From contig OZ248539.1 in assembly GCA_965234685.1 (NCBI GenBank), positions 1,860,001 to 1,924,000 on the forward strand: a DNA stretch of 64,000 nt, in the 5' to 3' direction. Positions 14,299 to 23,893 of the stretch are shown here, one piece after another. Both the position numbers and the translations under genes were made by a program. The notes below the pieces were generated by a model. That model ran no database searches. It saw nothing but the letters and a program-made list of their open reading frames with translations, and was not told the DNA's origin. The DNA is from Fimbriimonas planktonicus. Lineage in GTDB: Bacteria > Armatimonadota > Fimbriimonadia > Fimbriimonadales > Fimbriimonadaceae. Within the stretch, counting starts at the first letter, position 1; each line of letters begins with the position of its first letter.

Positions 14299-15289
14299 GA
14301 AGTTCGTCGAGGTTCTTCTTGAAATCGGCAACGGTGTCCTTACCGATTGCTTTCGTTTCAACGATCATCTTCTTGTCGGCTGGAATGGCATCGGCCTTTC
14401 CACCCTTCACTTCGGACATCAGCTTGACCGACTGGTACCCGAACTCGAACGGCTGCTGGACGATCGTGACTTCGATCTCACCCGCCGCAACTCCGGCAAG
14501 CGTGTCGTCTTCTTCATCGAAGCAAACGATCTTGACCTTGCCAACCTTGCCTGCTTCCTTAACTGCGCTGAGGATCGCTGGGCCGTTGTAGCTCCAGAGT
14601 CCCACGAGGCCAGCAATGTCTGGTGTGTTGACGAGAGTGTCTTCAACGTTGGCCTTCGCCTTAACTCGGTCGGTGCCGTCGGTTCGAATATCGAGGATCG
14701 TGATCTTCGATCCTTCGATCGCTTCCTTAAGTCCCTTAAACCGCTCGGCTGCATTCTGAGCATCGGCGTTGCCTACGAAGACCATGACCTTGCCGCCGTT
14801 CGGAAGCGCCTTCTTGAGCTCTTCGCCAGCCTGGCGACCAGCGGCAACATTGTCGGTTCCGACATAGCAAGCGCGCTGACTGTCCGGCGCGTCGCTGTCC
14901 TGGGTGACCAAAAGAACTTGCTTAGCAACGCCGTCGAGCATCTCGGTCTGGTTCTTCGGGTCAACCGGGCTGATGGCGATGCCATCTACACCCTTGGCGA
15001 GAAGGTCATCGACGATTCGCTTCTGCTCCGCGGCCGTGCCTTCGCTTGGCATCTGGAAGTTGACCTCGACGTTCTCGAGTTCGCCATCTGCCTTTTCAAC
15101 GCCCTTTCGTGCGATGGTCCAGAAGTCAGATGCGTTGTTCGTAACGAACGCCAACTGGAGCTTCTTGCCCGTCGTTTCGGTTGCCTTGCCGTCTTTCTCG
15201 GCGCTCGGCTCAGCGGTAACGGAGCATCCAAGTCCGGAGAAAAGGACGACGCCACAGAGGAGTAAGGTTGCTAACGTTGTTTTGTTCAT
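14285..15289 (-). CDS. RbsB-like sugar-binding lipoprotein
   Basis: 334 residues. Lipoprotein signal with lipobox SGLGC (Cys22). The mature part is a periplasmic-binding-protein type I fold: LAFVTNNASDFWTIARKGVE, DGIAISPVDPKNQTEMLDG and VVQQPFEFGYQSVKLM. The start overlaps the stop of the secreted GH51 gene (ATGA). Binding partner of the RbsA/RbsC proteins; the ligand is most likely L-arabinose set free by that enzyme. Confidence 0.9.
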   Translation of the reverse strand: MNKTTLATLLLCGVVLFSGLGCSVTAEPSAEKDGKATETTGKKLQLAFVTNNASDFWTIARKGVEKADGELENVEVNFQMPSEGTAAEQKRIVDDLLAKGVDGIAISPVDPKNQTEMLDGVAKQVLLVTQDSDAPDSQRACYVGTDNVAAGRQAGEELKKALPNGGKVMVFVGNADAQNAAERFKGLKEAIEGSKITILDIRTDGTDRVKAKANVEDTLVNTPDIAGLVGLWSYNGPAILSAVKEAGKVGKVKIVCFDEEDDTLAGVAAGEIEVTIVQQPFEFGYQSVKLMSEVKGGKADAIPADKKMIVETKAIGKDTVADFKKNLDELRGRK

Positions 15290-17676
15290 GGATTTCGTTT
15301 TTTAAGCTCAGCCTGAGATTGTCGAACCAGATTTTCGCTGGCGGGCACCCGCAAGATTAGCAGAGAATTCGGAGGAAGCGTGATGGTTCTAGCCGCTTTG
15401 AGCTTGATTGTACGAGGAATCACCACGTTTGGTTGATCTAGGCTATTTTCGGCCGTTGCGAGGGCGTGCGAAAGAATTTGTCCAGACCACATTTCGTTTG
15501 GCTTGAAGGATAGTCCGCTCAGATTGATCACACGGTCGGAGTTTGCACCGCTTACGAACTTAAGCACCACCTCTTTGCGCTTGATATCAATGCCGGCAGA
15601 AGCGGCCAAGTCCGATGGACCTGGGCCCTCAGCAAAGGTCTGCAACAGCTTGCCGTCCAAGTAGCCAAGAACTTTCTCACCCTGCTTTACGAGGCGGACC
15701 TGGTACCACTTTCCAAGTTCGATCTTGCCCTTAAGGTTTGCGCCAACTCTTCCGCCGCGCTCAAAGCCGTGCTCGGTGTTGTTCCATCCGCCCAGGTTCC
15801 AGTGAGCGAATTCGCCACTTGGCTTGATCGCGAAGGAAGCAAGGAACCCTTCTCGCCCGCTTAAGGTTTTCGCCGTGAACTCGAAGGTCCAATCGTCAGT
15901 GGCCTTTGCCGTAATTCCCTTAATGACCGCATGTCGGTCTTCAACTTCCGCGGTCTGCCGCAACGCCCCATCGCCAGCTTTCCAATCGCCGCGGACATCG
16001 GCAAGATCGGTTAGTTTCGGAATCGCGGCAGAGTATTCGGTTTTGCCGTTGATGACGACCTTAACATCCTTAAACTCTGCGGCGGTGTTCCAAGTCTTCA
16101 GTCCAAATCCACCTGCGACCGGCTGCGGTGGCGTTGGCGGTGCGACGGCCTTTGAGTCGAACATCAAGTCGGTTCGATTCGAGGCGAACATCTGCTGCAC
16201 CCAGTAGCTTGGGGTGCCATAGCTGCGAGTTCCGTCGAAGACGATAGCATTCGGGTTCCACTGCCGATTGTTAATGTTTTCGAATAGTGGCGCGTACGAT
16301 CCCATCGCCACGATGTCGGCATTTCGCTCCATCCCGGTCATGAAGGCGGCTTCGCCAAGTGCTCCGGCAAGGCTTCCCCGCCCGTTGTCTCGGGTCACGG
16401 CGTACTCGCCGATGTACACCTTGTTACCGTTCCGGTTGTAGGTGTTGTACCGATCCTTGTTTGCCCAGAACCAGCGTGGCGTATCGTAGTAGTGCTCGCT
16501 GGTCAGGTCTCCTGGGTTCGGTACTTCAACGTTTGAAATCGTAACGATTTCGGGGTGCTTGGCCTTGATGGCTTCATTAATGAGTTTGAATCGCTCGTAA
16601 TAAGGCGCCGGTCCACCGAAAGACCAGGAATAGCCGTTCTCGTTACCGATTTCGACGTATTTCAGGTTGAACGACTTTGGGTGTCCGTTGGCCGCGCGGA
16701 GAGCCCCCATCTTTGAGCTCACCGGTCCGTTCGCGTATTCGATCGCATCGAGCGCGTCTTTCACGTGCCGATCCATCTTGTCCATCGGAGTGATTTCCGA
16801 GTGCGACATTCCGCAGTTGATGACGAACATCGGCTCTGCCTGAACATCTTCACAGAGCTGCAAGTACTCGTGATATCCAAGGCCATTGCTGGATGTGTAT
16901 CCCCAGAATGACCGAGGCGTGCCAGGACGCTTCTCGATTGGAGCCAACGTTCCGCGCCACTCGAAGGCGTTGCCTAGGTTATTGCCCTCGACGTAGCAGC
17001 CGCCCGGGAACCGCAGGAAGCCAGGTTCCAGCTCGGCGATTCGTTCCGCCAAGTCTGGTCGCATGCCATTAACTCGGTTCTTCCAAGTCTTCTCCGGCAT
17101 GAGCGATGCGTAGCCAATGGATACGCTGCTCCCCTTTTCTGCCGTGATGACCAACTTGGCCTTTGAGTCCGAACTGGTCGGAGAGAAAGTGAGCGGAACT
17201 TCTTTCCAAGATGAGGCAGCTTGGACTTTCACCGAGTTCGACACCGCAGCTCCCTTGGCCCCGGCAAGAGCCACCGAAAGACTGCCCGTACCCTTCACCC
17301 AAACTGAGCCGGCCAAACGCTTCCCGCTTTTGACTGGGATGCCCCAAAAGCCGCCATTCTCGACCGCAACGGAGGAATCCTTTGCGTCCAAGATGATGGA
17401 ACCAGCAGAAGCATCGTTGAGCTTTGTTTGGGAATCAAACGTCACGGACTTGGAAACAGATTTCCAGCCTTCCGGCAGACCAGCGTTTCCGCGCAACATG
17501 CCCCGGTTTGAAAGTAACTCGGCATAGAGACCGCCTTCGCCCGCGTTGTTGATTTCCTCGAAGAAGACTCCAAACAAGGAACGGGGCACGGCAACCGTCG
17601 CCCTATCGAGGTTGATGGAAACTGACGGCGTTTCCTGGGCGGCCATTGCCCAAGCAGCAATTACAATGAGAGCCAT
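15286..17676 (-). CDS. Secreted GH51 alpha-L-arabinofuranosidase, multidomain
   Basis: 796 residues with a short N-terminal signal (to about residue 13). SLFGVFFEEINNAGEGGLYA opens the GH51 enzyme, interrupted by a carbohydrate-binding beta-sandwich (about 75-195). The catalytic barrel has acid/base Glu346 in VEIGNENGYSW and nucleophile Glu424 in YIGEYAV. A second beta-sandwich insert (about 555-670, WTFEFTAK and FAHWNLGGWNN) resembles a LamG/DUF1080-like fold. It removes terminal arabinofuranose from arabinan or arabinoxylan outside the cytoplasm. First gene of an operon with the RbsBAC-type importer; a 13 bp inverted repeat lies 31 bases upstream. Confidence 0.9.
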   Translation of the reverse strand: MALIVIAAWAMAAQETPSVSINLDRATVAVPRSLFGVFFEEINNAGEGGLYAELLSNRGMLRGNAGLPEGWKSVSKSVTFDSQTKLNDASAGSIILDAKDSSVAVENGGFWGIPVKSGKRLAGSVWVKGTGSLSVALAGAKGAAVSNSVKVQAASSWKEVPLTFSPTSSDSKAKLVITAEKGSSVSIGYASLMPEKTWKNRVNGMRPDLAERIAELEPGFLRFPGGCYVEGNNLGNAFEWRGTLAPIEKRPGTPRSFWGYTSSNGLGYHEYLQLCEDVQAEPMFVINCGMSHSEITPMDKMDRHVKDALDAIEYANGPVSSKMGALRAANGHPKSFNLKYVEIGNENGYSWSFGGPAPYYERFKLINEAIKAKHPEIVTISNVEVPNPGDLTSEHYYDTPRWFWANKDRYNTYNRNGNKVYIGEYAVTRDNGRGSLAGALGEAAFMTGMERNADIVAMGSYAPLFENINNRQWNPNAIVFDGTRSYGTPSYWVQQMFASNRTDLMFDSKAVAPPTPPQPVAGGFGLKTWNTAAEFKDVKVVINGKTEYSAAIPKLTDLADVRGDWKAGDGALRQTAEVEDRHAVIKGITAKATDDWTFEFTAKTLSGREGFLASFAIKPSGEFAHWNLGGWNNTEHGFERGGRVGANLKGKIELGKWYQVRLVKQGEKVLGYLDGKLLQTFAEGPGPSDLAASAGIDIKRKEVVLKFVSGANSDRVINLSGLSFKPNEMWSGQILSHALATAENSLDQPNVVIPRTIKLKAARTITLPPNSLLILRVPASENLVRQSQAELKKRNP

Positions 17677-17706
17677 AGTGCTTTGTTTATTCTAACCACT
17701 TGAATC

Positions 17707-17740
17707 CCTGAATATTCATAGCGGGCAATGAATATTCAGG
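17707..17740. promoter_or_regulatory. Candidate operator before the secreted GH51 gene
   Basis: Perfect 13 bp inverted repeat: CCTGAATATTCAT (17707-17719) and ATGAATATTCAGG (17728-17740) around an 8-base spacer. It ends 31 bases upstream of the start. GAATAT/ATATTC elements also occur in the araA operator, so the same regulator may bind here. A terminator role is unlikely because no T-run follows on the minus strand. Confidence 0.55.
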
Positions 17741-17775
17741 CTTTTGTGGACGGGGGTGTCAGAGGGAATTTGTTT

Positions 17776-17798
17776 GGGCTCCCGAAGCACGGGAGCCC
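17776..17798 (-). terminator. Hairpin after the cytoplasmic GH51 gene
   Basis: GGGCTCCC (17776-17783) and GGGAGCCC (17791-17798) form an 8 bp GC-rich stem 12 bases past the stop at 17810. There is no T-run on the minus-strand exit side, so it may act as a transcript end-protecting or processing hairpin rather than a full intrinsic terminator. Confidence 0.5.
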
Positions 17799-17809
17799 AT
17801 CAGATTGCC

Positions 17810-19306
17810 TTAGGCGACGACGAACGTTCCACCGAAGGCGGACAGTGGCGGAAGTGAGATCAAAGCAACTCCGTCCCGGAAGATCACTTCATTGAACTCT
17901 TCTGACCGGACTTTCTCCGGCTGTCCAAAGTCATTGAACGCCTTCGGATCGGTTCCGGTGATGATCTCGCCGGAGCTAAGGCTGGTGAGTTGTCGGGTGG
18001 ACAAGTCAACTCGAACTTCTGCGCTCTCCGTCGTACTTCGATTCACAAAGAAGCAGTACAGCTCATTCTCATTGAGAATCGCGCTCGCGTCAATCTGCTT
18101 AGCCGTTGGGTGGGTCTTACTTGCGACCGTTGGTCCATCGACTCCAACTTGGAGTGACGTACCAGTTCTTCGATTGGCAAACATTTCAATTGGGTAGAAG
18201 ATCGACTGAATCACCATCTCGTCGCCACGGGTCAAGATTGGTGCAATCACGTTAACAATCTGCGCGATGTTGGCGATCTTTACCGAGTCTGCGTGTCGGA
18301 TAAAGCTGTTCAAGAACTGCATGACGACCAACGCATCTTCGAGATTGTAAACCTCCTCGAGAAGTGGTGGCGCGAGCTTTCCTCGACCGTCAACGTGTTC
18401 GCCAGATCGTGCGCGATACCAGACGTTCCATTCATCGAAGCTGAGCTTAACGCGCTTCTTGGATCGAGTTTTAGCCTGTACGTAACGAGTCGCGAAATCG
18501 AGTTCTTCAATCTGCTTATCAATCGCAAGACCAACGGCTAGAAAGTCTTCTGTATCGTTAGCGTCATTCCCAACGTAGCAATGCAGACTGATGTAGTCAA
18601 CATCGTTGTGACAATACTCCAAAGCTTTTCGGTCCCATTCCATGTAGGTCGGAAGGTTAACCGCGCATGAACCGCACAAAACCAGCTCTACTTCTGGGTC
18701 GCACATCTTCATCAAGCGCGCCGTTTGTTGGGCTCGAATCGCATACTCTTCCGCCGGAACGTGGCCGATCTGCCACGGGCCATCCATCTCGTTACCCAGG
18801 CACCAAAGCTTGATATCGTGAGGCTTATCGTAGCCATGTGAGATTCGCTTGTCTGCCCAGTAAGTGCCGCCCTTGCCATTGCAGTACTCGAGCCAGTTGC
18901 GCGCCTCAGCTGGCGTGCCGGTCCCTAAATTGACCGCCATCATCGGCGTCCAATCCATCTCGTTCGACATCTCCATGAACTCATTCGTGCCGAACTGATT
19001 GGGTTCGGCGCTCTGCCACGCCAGATCCATCTTGGTAGGTCGGTTCTCCCTTGGACCAACGCCATCAAGCCAATCGTAGCCGCTGACAAAGTTGCCACCG
19101 GGATATCGCATGGCGGTGAACTTCAACCGCTTCAACGCATCAAGAACGTCCCATCTGAAGCCTTTGTTGTCGGCGTGAACAGAACCGGGGTGGTAAACGC
19201 CTTCGTAAACCGCACGACCGAGGTGCTCTAAGAATCCACCAAAAACTCGCGGGTCTACGGTGTCGATGGTAAAGGCAGGATGAAGGGAGATGTTTGTCTT
19301 ATTCAT
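17810..19306 (-). CDS. Cytoplasmic GH51 alpha-N-arabinofuranosidase
   Basis: 498 residues, no signal peptide, the standard AbfA length. VFGGFLEHLGRAVYEGVY at the N-terminus; acid/base Glu173 in WCLGNEMDGPW; nucleophile Glu292 in LSFDEWNVWY. A C-terminal beta-domain follows. It degrades imported arabino-oligosaccharides to L-arabinose. Last gene of the run that starts at the prepilin, nine bases after the MalG-type permease, so import and intracellular cleavage are linked. Confidence 0.93.
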   Translation of the reverse strand: MNKTNISLHPAFTIDTVDPRVFGGFLEHLGRAVYEGVYHPGSVHADNKGFRWDVLDALKRLKFTAMRYPGGNFVSGYDWLDGVGPRENRPTKMDLAWQSAEPNQFGTNEFMEMSNEMDWTPMMAVNLGTGTPAEARNWLEYCNGKGGTYWADKRISHGYDKPHDIKLWCLGNEMDGPWQIGHVPAEEYAIRAQQTARLMKMCDPEVELVLCGSCAVNLPTYMEWDRKALEYCHNDVDYISLHCYVGNDANDTEDFLAVGLAIDKQIEELDFATRYVQAKTRSKKRVKLSFDEWNVWYRARSGEHVDGRGKLAPPLLEEVYNLEDALVVMQFLNSFIRHADSVKIANIAQIVNVIAPILTRGDEMVIQSIFYPIEMFANRRTGTSLQVGVDGPTVASKTHPTAKQIDASAILNENELYCFFVNRSTTESAEVRVDLSTRQLTSLSSGEIITGTDPKAFNDFGQPEKVRSEEFNEVIFRDGVALISLPPLSAFGGTFVVA

Positions 19307-19315
19307 ATGAGATTC

Positions 19316-20134
19316 CTAGTCTTTTAGGCCAGAAGAGGTCATGCTTTCGATAATCTGTTTCTGGAACACCAGAAACATGATGAGTAGAGGCAAAGTTGAG
19401 AGAAGGCTTGTCGCGATCGTCAAGCCATACTGAGTTGAGTAGCTGCTTTGGAACAAAGCAATTCCGACCGGCAAAGTATAGTTCGTCACCGATTCCATAA
19501 ACACCAGCGGTGTGATGTAATCGTTCCACGAACCAATGAAAGTGAAAACAGCCAAGGTAGCAATTGAAGGGCCGCACAACGGCAAGGTCACTTTCCAAAA
19601 CACCACCGGCAACGTGCATCCGTCGATCATCGCGGCTTCTTCGATGGCAACCGGAAGATTCCTCATGAACTGACTCAGCATGAACACACCGTAGCCACTT
19701 GCCGCTGCAGGAAGAATCAAGGCATAGGGCGTATCCAACAGACCCATTCGACTAAGGATGACGTACAGCGGAATGAGGAACAGCTGCGCCGGAATCATCA
19801 TCGTTCCAACGATCATGTTCAGCAGGAACTTAGCTCCCCGAACGCGGATTCTCGTAATCGCAAAAGCCACGAGCGACGAAAGACAAATCACAAGCAGCGT
19901 GGTCGCCGACGAGATGAAGACGCTGTTCACAAACCAAAGCCCCACCGGCGCTTCGACGGAATTTCGACTCACCGCCTCGTAGTTGGCGAGATCCCAGGTC
20001 TTGGGCAAGATCTGATCCGGCTGTAGGACCTCAGCTTCACGCTTGAACGAAGCAAAGATCATGAAAAGGAACGGAAGGATAAAGAGTCCACCGATCAGAA
20101 CCATGATCATGCTCGGCAACGGGTTCCGCTTCAT
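19316..20134 (-). CDS. MalG-type sugar ABC permease
   Basis: 272 residues, about six TM segments. The EAA loop reads EEAAMIDGCTLPVVFWKVTLP (split by G in EAA-x3-G), as in carbohydrate uptake CUT1 permeases. Start overlaps the stop of the MalF-type gene (ATGA). Works with the binding protein at 21006 for arabino-oligosaccharide uptake, inferred from the flanking GH43 and GH51 genes. No cognate ATPase is in the operon. Confidence 0.92.
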   Translation of the reverse strand: MKRNPLPSMIMVLIGGLFILPFLFMIFASFKREAEVLQPDQILPKTWDLANYEAVSRNSVEAPVGLWFVNSVFISSATTLLVICLSSLVAFAITRIRVRGAKFLLNMIVGTMMIPAQLFLIPLYVILSRMGLLDTPYALILPAAASGYGVFMLSQFMRNLPVAIEEAAMIDGCTLPVVFWKVTLPLCGPSIATLAVFTFIGSWNDYITPLVFMESVTNYTLPVGIALFQSSYSTQYGLTIATSLLSTLPLLIMFLVFQKQIIESMTSSGLKD

Positions 20135-21009
20135 CCATCCACCTGACTTTTCAAGACTCGCGCTTGAATGGAGCTAAACACCAAGATCGCCGCAAATAGG
20201 AGCCAACTGATCGCCGCTCCATAGCCAAATCGATAGCCATTGAAGGCCGTCTCAAACATGTACTGAACCACTCCTCGGGTGGCAAAAGTGGGCCCGCCGC
20301 CCGTAAGAATCGCTGCCTGGCCGAACATCTGAAACGAAGCAATCGTTGTTGTCACAAATACAAAGAGCAGCACCGGCTTCAGCAACGGAATCATGATGCG
20401 GAAGAAAATGTGTTGCCCAGTTGCGCCATCCAACGATGCCGCTTCAAAGTACATCTTCGGAATTTGCTGAAGCGCGGTCAGCACCACCACGCTAGTCCCG
20501 CCCACCGTCCACCAGAGACTCATCAGCACGACGCTCGGCATCGCCATGTTGGCGTCGGTTAACCATGGCACCGGAGAGCCGCCGGCTTTTCGAATCGTGT
20601 AGTTGAACAGACCGAACTCGTTGTTAAAGAACCACTGCCAGAGAATGCCCGTCGCCGCGACGTTCAACATGCTCGGCATATAGACCAGTGCTCGAACCAT
20701 GTCGCGCCCCTGCGCCATGCGGTTCATTCCCAGTGCCATCGCCGTTCCCAGCACCAGAACGTTCGGAACCATGAGCAAAGCGAAGCGACCCGTAGCGCCG
20801 GTGGCCTGCCAGAAGAAGTCGTCCTTCAGCGCATCGGTAAAGTTTTGCGCGCCAATGAATGCCGACTTTGACGCATTGGTCAAATCCAACTGGACCACGG
20901 ACAACCAAGCCGACACCAGTACTGGAACGATTACAAAAATGATGAACAGGACCAGATACGGGACCAAGAACAGGTAGCCGACCAATTCCTCCTTTCGTCG
21001 CGCGTTCAT
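20131..21009 (-). CDS. MalF-type sugar ABC permease
   Basis: 292 residues, six TM segments expected. EAA motif: FEAASLDGATGQHIFFRIMI. N-terminus FLVPYLVLFIIFVIVPVLVS is characteristic of CUT1 MalF/UgpA proteins. Overlaps both neighbours (ATGA), so binding protein, MalF and MalG are translationally coupled. Confidence 0.92.
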   Translation of the reverse strand: MNARRKEELVGYLFLVPYLVLFIIFVIVPVLVSAWLSVVQLDLTNASKSAFIGAQNFTDALKDDFFWQATGATGRFALLMVPNVLVLGTAMALGMNRMAQGRDMVRALVYMPSMLNVAATGILWQWFFNNEFGLFNYTIRKAGGSPVPWLTDANMAMPSVVLMSLWWTVGGTSVVVLTALQQIPKMYFEAASLDGATGQHIFFRIMIPLLKPVLLFVFVTTTIASFQMFGQAAILTGGGPTFATRGVVQYMFETAFNGYRFGYGAAISWLLFAAILVFSSIQARVLKSQVDG

Positions 21010-22340
21010 GGCTTTGCCTCGCTTAGATTCGGTGTGGTCGGATACTCGCGACGGTCACGGTCGATGGCCGTCTGGGCATTCTTGTTAGCCTCAGCGAGAG
21101 CCTCTTTAGGCCCGATCTGTTCGCGCACCACCCGCTCCACCGCCCGATCAAGTTCCAGCATGAACTCGAAAATGACGGGCGTGCGTGGCGGATACATCAT
21201 TGTGGGAATCTGCTTTGAGAAGGCAAACTGCACGGGCATTTTTGCAAACTCCGGGTTCGCCCTCACGCTCTTTCTGGCCGGAACTTGGCCCGCACTTGCC
21301 CACTCCAAGCTGTGGTCAGAAAGAAATTTCAGGAACCGCCCAGAAGCTTCCAGCTCAATCTCCGAAACCGATTTGTTGACGCACAAGACATGCGAGTTTG
21401 CCAGGGTCCCTGGCTTGTCGCCGATCTGCGGAATCGGCGCGCCTAAGTATTCGAAATCGTTAAGGCGGGTCAGGTCGCCTAGCATAAAGACCCCGTCCCA
21501 AACCATCGCAACACGCTTCGTTCGGAACCCGAACCAGCCCAGTCCGTTATCTGCCGGAGGTGCCTGCTTGTTCTTTGCGATGCCTGCAAGGAACTCAAGA
21601 GCCTTCAAATTCGGCTCGCTATCCAGGTCGGCATTCCCTTCTTCATCTAGATATCTTCCTCCGAACTGCGGCATCAAGCTCCTAAAGTTCGCTCCCCAAT
21701 AGGTAAACGCAAACGCCCACTGCTTATCTTTAAGATCGCCGCCGGGCTCTCGGGTCGCTTTTTCGATGAAGTCCATCATCTCAACACGATCTCTCGGGGC
21801 ACGAGCATTACCGTTCGAATCCACATAACCCGCATCTTTCAACATCTGCTTGTTAAGGAACGCACCTTGCGGGTGGATATCGAGCGGCACTCCCTCCAGG
21901 TGACCATCAAATTGGACTTGATCCACCACAACTTGGTCGAAGTCTTTGATATCGATGGCATCCTTGCCCGTATATAAATCTGAGATATCGGCCACAAACC
22001 CGGCCCGGCGAATGCGCGGTAGGGCGTCGGTATGGACTACGAAGATTTCTGGACCACGGCCATCGCTCCCCGCGACGGTGAGTTTGTTGTAGTAAGTCGC
22101 CCAGGGAATTCGCTGCATCGCGACCTCAACATCAGGATTTTGCCGGTTGAAGTCTTCGATGATTTTGAGCATCACCACGCCATCGGGCCCGGTGAATCCG
22201 TTCCAGAAAGCCAGGCGAGTTTTCTTGCTCCCGATCCCGCCGCCGAGCATCGACCAACGAATAACGCCCGTGGTCAACACGAGCACGAGTACTCCCAGCA
22301 CAAGCGCGTGGATATTGAAGCTACCGCGCTGTCTGGACAT
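21006..22340 (-). CDS. CUT1 sugar-binding protein with N-terminal membrane anchor
   Basis: 444 residues. Type II periplasmic binding fold (SBP_bac_1): LAFWNGFTGPDG near 43-54, then EIFVVHTDALPRI, WAFAFTYWG and AMVWDGVFMLGDL. The N-terminus has one hydrophobic segment (about 12-29) and no lipobox cysteine, so it is probably held by an uncleaved anchor. It overlaps the 3' end of the endo-arabinanase gene by 20 bases. Predicted ligand: arabino-oligosaccharides. Confidence 0.88.
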   Translation of the reverse strand: MSRQRGSFNIHALVLGVLVLVLTTGVIRWSMLGGGIGSKKTRLAFWNGFTGPDGVVMLKIIEDFNRQNPDVEVAMQRIPWATYYNKLTVAGSDGRGPEIFVVHTDALPRIRRAGFVADISDLYTGKDAIDIKDFDQVVVDQVQFDGHLEGVPLDIHPQGAFLNKQMLKDAGYVDSNGNARAPRDRVEMMDFIEKATREPGGDLKDKQWAFAFTYWGANFRSLMPQFGGRYLDEEGNADLDSEPNLKALEFLAGIAKNKQAPPADNGLGWFGFRTKRVAMVWDGVFMLGDLTRLNDFEYLGAPIPQIGDKPGTLANSHVLCVNKSVSEIELEASGRFLKFLSDHSLEWASAGQVPARKSVRANPEFAKMPVQFAFSKQIPTMMYPPRTPVIFEFMLELDRAVERVVREQIGPKEALAEANKNAQTAIDRDRREYPTTPNLSEAKP

Positions 22341-23658
22341 TCTGTTTCACGGCACGAATCACTACGCCGGCTTGATTGCGGCCGACCGCATACTGAAATG
22401 TCGAGTCCACCCTCAAAGTGTCTATGAAAGCAGGCTCATTGGGATTCCGGTTGGGCCAAGTAAGAACGAGTTCATCCCCGTCTTGCCGCCAAGTACCCGA
22501 TTGATCTCGCATTGTCATGGTCCCATTCTTGGCCAGCTTGACTTCTTGGACGTGTCCGAAATCTACCTGCAGATTCCAATCTCCTACGGCCGAATTCGAA
22601 GCGGCCCTTAGATCGATACCAACGGGAAGACCAGGCAAGGGCCAACCATCAGCACCCCAGACAAGGTTCCGAATCTGCAAGGTTGGCGCTCCCCAGAGGT
22701 CACGAGTCCAGAATTTTCGGCCGTCATAGTAGTGATAAGCCATGAGAAAGTCTCCCTTCTCATTGGTGAAGAAGTTGCCGCCGCCTGGCCCAAACATGGG
22801 AGCCGAACTCCTAAGAAGAACAGTATTCCCTCCTTCGGTCATCGGCTTACCATCGAATCCGAGAAATGGACCCGTTGGAGACTTTGATCGCCCGCAGACC
22901 ATCCGGTAAGTACTTCGAATACCCTGCGCAGCCAGACCGTAAGTCACGAACAGATAGTAGAACCCATTGCGATACAGCAACGTTGGAGCTTCCAACGGAT
23001 TTCCGCGATCTGCGGTATTGCTCGCCACATGCAGGGGAGACGCGGCCGGGTCCTTGAGCGCACCGGTCGCTGGATCGAGCTCAACCTGATACATGCCGGA
23101 CCAGTACGAGCCATACACCATCCAATGCCGCCCATCCGGCGCAATCAGAACGTCCGGATCAATCGCATTAAAGTTGGACTCTCCTGCCTTACTCTTGATG
23201 AGAAGGCCCTTATCCACCCACCCCTGGGCGGGTGCACCTGGGTTAAACTTTTCGCATTCAGCATAAGCGATGTACGAGGTATTCGAGCCAAACTTCTCGC
23301 TCGCACAATAGTAAATCCGCAGACCTTTTCCGACCTTTACCGGTGCCGGAGCCCAGACCGAGCGATGATCTGGAACCGCTTTCTTAAGCCAATCAGGTTG
23401 ATTCGGCAAAATAGGGCCGTGGGATTTCCAGGTGATAAGGTCTTTCGATGTACTGATCGGAGCCAATTCGTGGCCGCTCGTGTTTACCATGACGTAGGTG
23501 TCACCGAACAACAGAATGCTCGGGTCATGGACGTTTCCTCCCTCGTACCGAGCTCCATCAAACGGAAAGGCAGCATCGAGGGCAGATTCAATGAAACTCG
23601 TCGCTGGTTTGACCTGGGATTGGGTGAGCGTAAGTGCCATCAGGAGTGCTCCGATCAT
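22321..23658 (-). CDS. Secreted GH43 endo-1,5-alpha-L-arabinanase
   Basis: 445 residues with a signal peptide (to about residue 14). GH43 five-blade propeller residues are all present: catalytic base Asp45 in NVHDPS, pKa modulator Asp167 in NAIDPDV and acid Glu223 in NPLEAPTL. VWAPAPVKVG and SPTGPF are further GH43 marks. The C-terminal ~100 residues form the beta-barrel domain found in extracellular arabinanases. It cuts the arabinan backbone outside the cell, feeding the importer encoded directly after it. Confidence 0.92.
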   Translation of the reverse strand: MIGALLMALTLTQSQVKPATSFIESALDAAFPFDGARYEGGNVHDPSILLFGDTYVMVNTSGHELAPISTSKDLITWKSHGPILPNQPDWLKKAVPDHRSVWAPAPVKVGKGLRIYYCASEKFGSNTSYIAYAECEKFNPGAPAQGWVDKGLLIKSKAGESNFNAIDPDVLIAPDGRHWMVYGSYWSGMYQVELDPATGALKDPAASPLHVASNTADRGNPLEAPTLLYRNGFYYLFVTYGLAAQGIRSTYRMVCGRSKSPTGPFLGFDGKPMTEGGNTVLLRSSAPMFGPGGGNFFTNEKGDFLMAYHYYDGRKFWTRDLWGAPTLQIRNLVWGADGWPLPGLPVGIDLRAASNSAVGDWNLQVDFGHVQEVKLAKNGTMTMRDQSGTWRQDGDELVLTWPNRNPNEPAFIDTLRVDSTFQYAVGRNQAGVVIRAVKQNVQTAR

Positions 23659-23664
23659 GTGAGT

Positions 23665-23850
23665 TCAGTTTCCGGTACCTGGTGCAGTCGCGGGGGTGGT
23701 GTTTCCACCGGGTCGCATTTGCTGACGTTGCTTGTCTCGGGCCTCGACGATCTTGGGGTCTGGAACGGTCTCGTCGTTGCAACCAGCGGTTACGAACGAA
23801 CTAGTGATGAGCAAGCAGCCCAACACGATTAAAGTTGATTTGTTTTTCAT
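23665..23850 (-). CDS. Small lipoprotein between prepilin and arabinanase
   Basis: 61 residues from the ATG at 23850 (a GTG at 23859 would add three). Lipoprotein signal with lipobox VTAGC (Cys24), then a short polar, disordered tail ending TTPATAPGTGN. It ends six bases before the GH43 start. No family recognised. Its position after the prepilin suggests an accessory surface protein. Confidence 0.65.
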   Translation of the reverse strand: MKNKSTLIVLGCLLITSSFVTAGCNDETVPDPKIVEARDKQRQQMRPGGNTTPATAPGTGN

Positions 23851-23893
23851 TTTCGTCACTCTGCTTCAGAAATGGGATATCTCGTAAAGCGAC

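Noticed and set aside
17707..17740. Inverted repeat as a terminator
   Set aside because: AT-rich palindrome in the promoter zone of the gene at 17676, with no T-run on the minus strand; an operator fits better.
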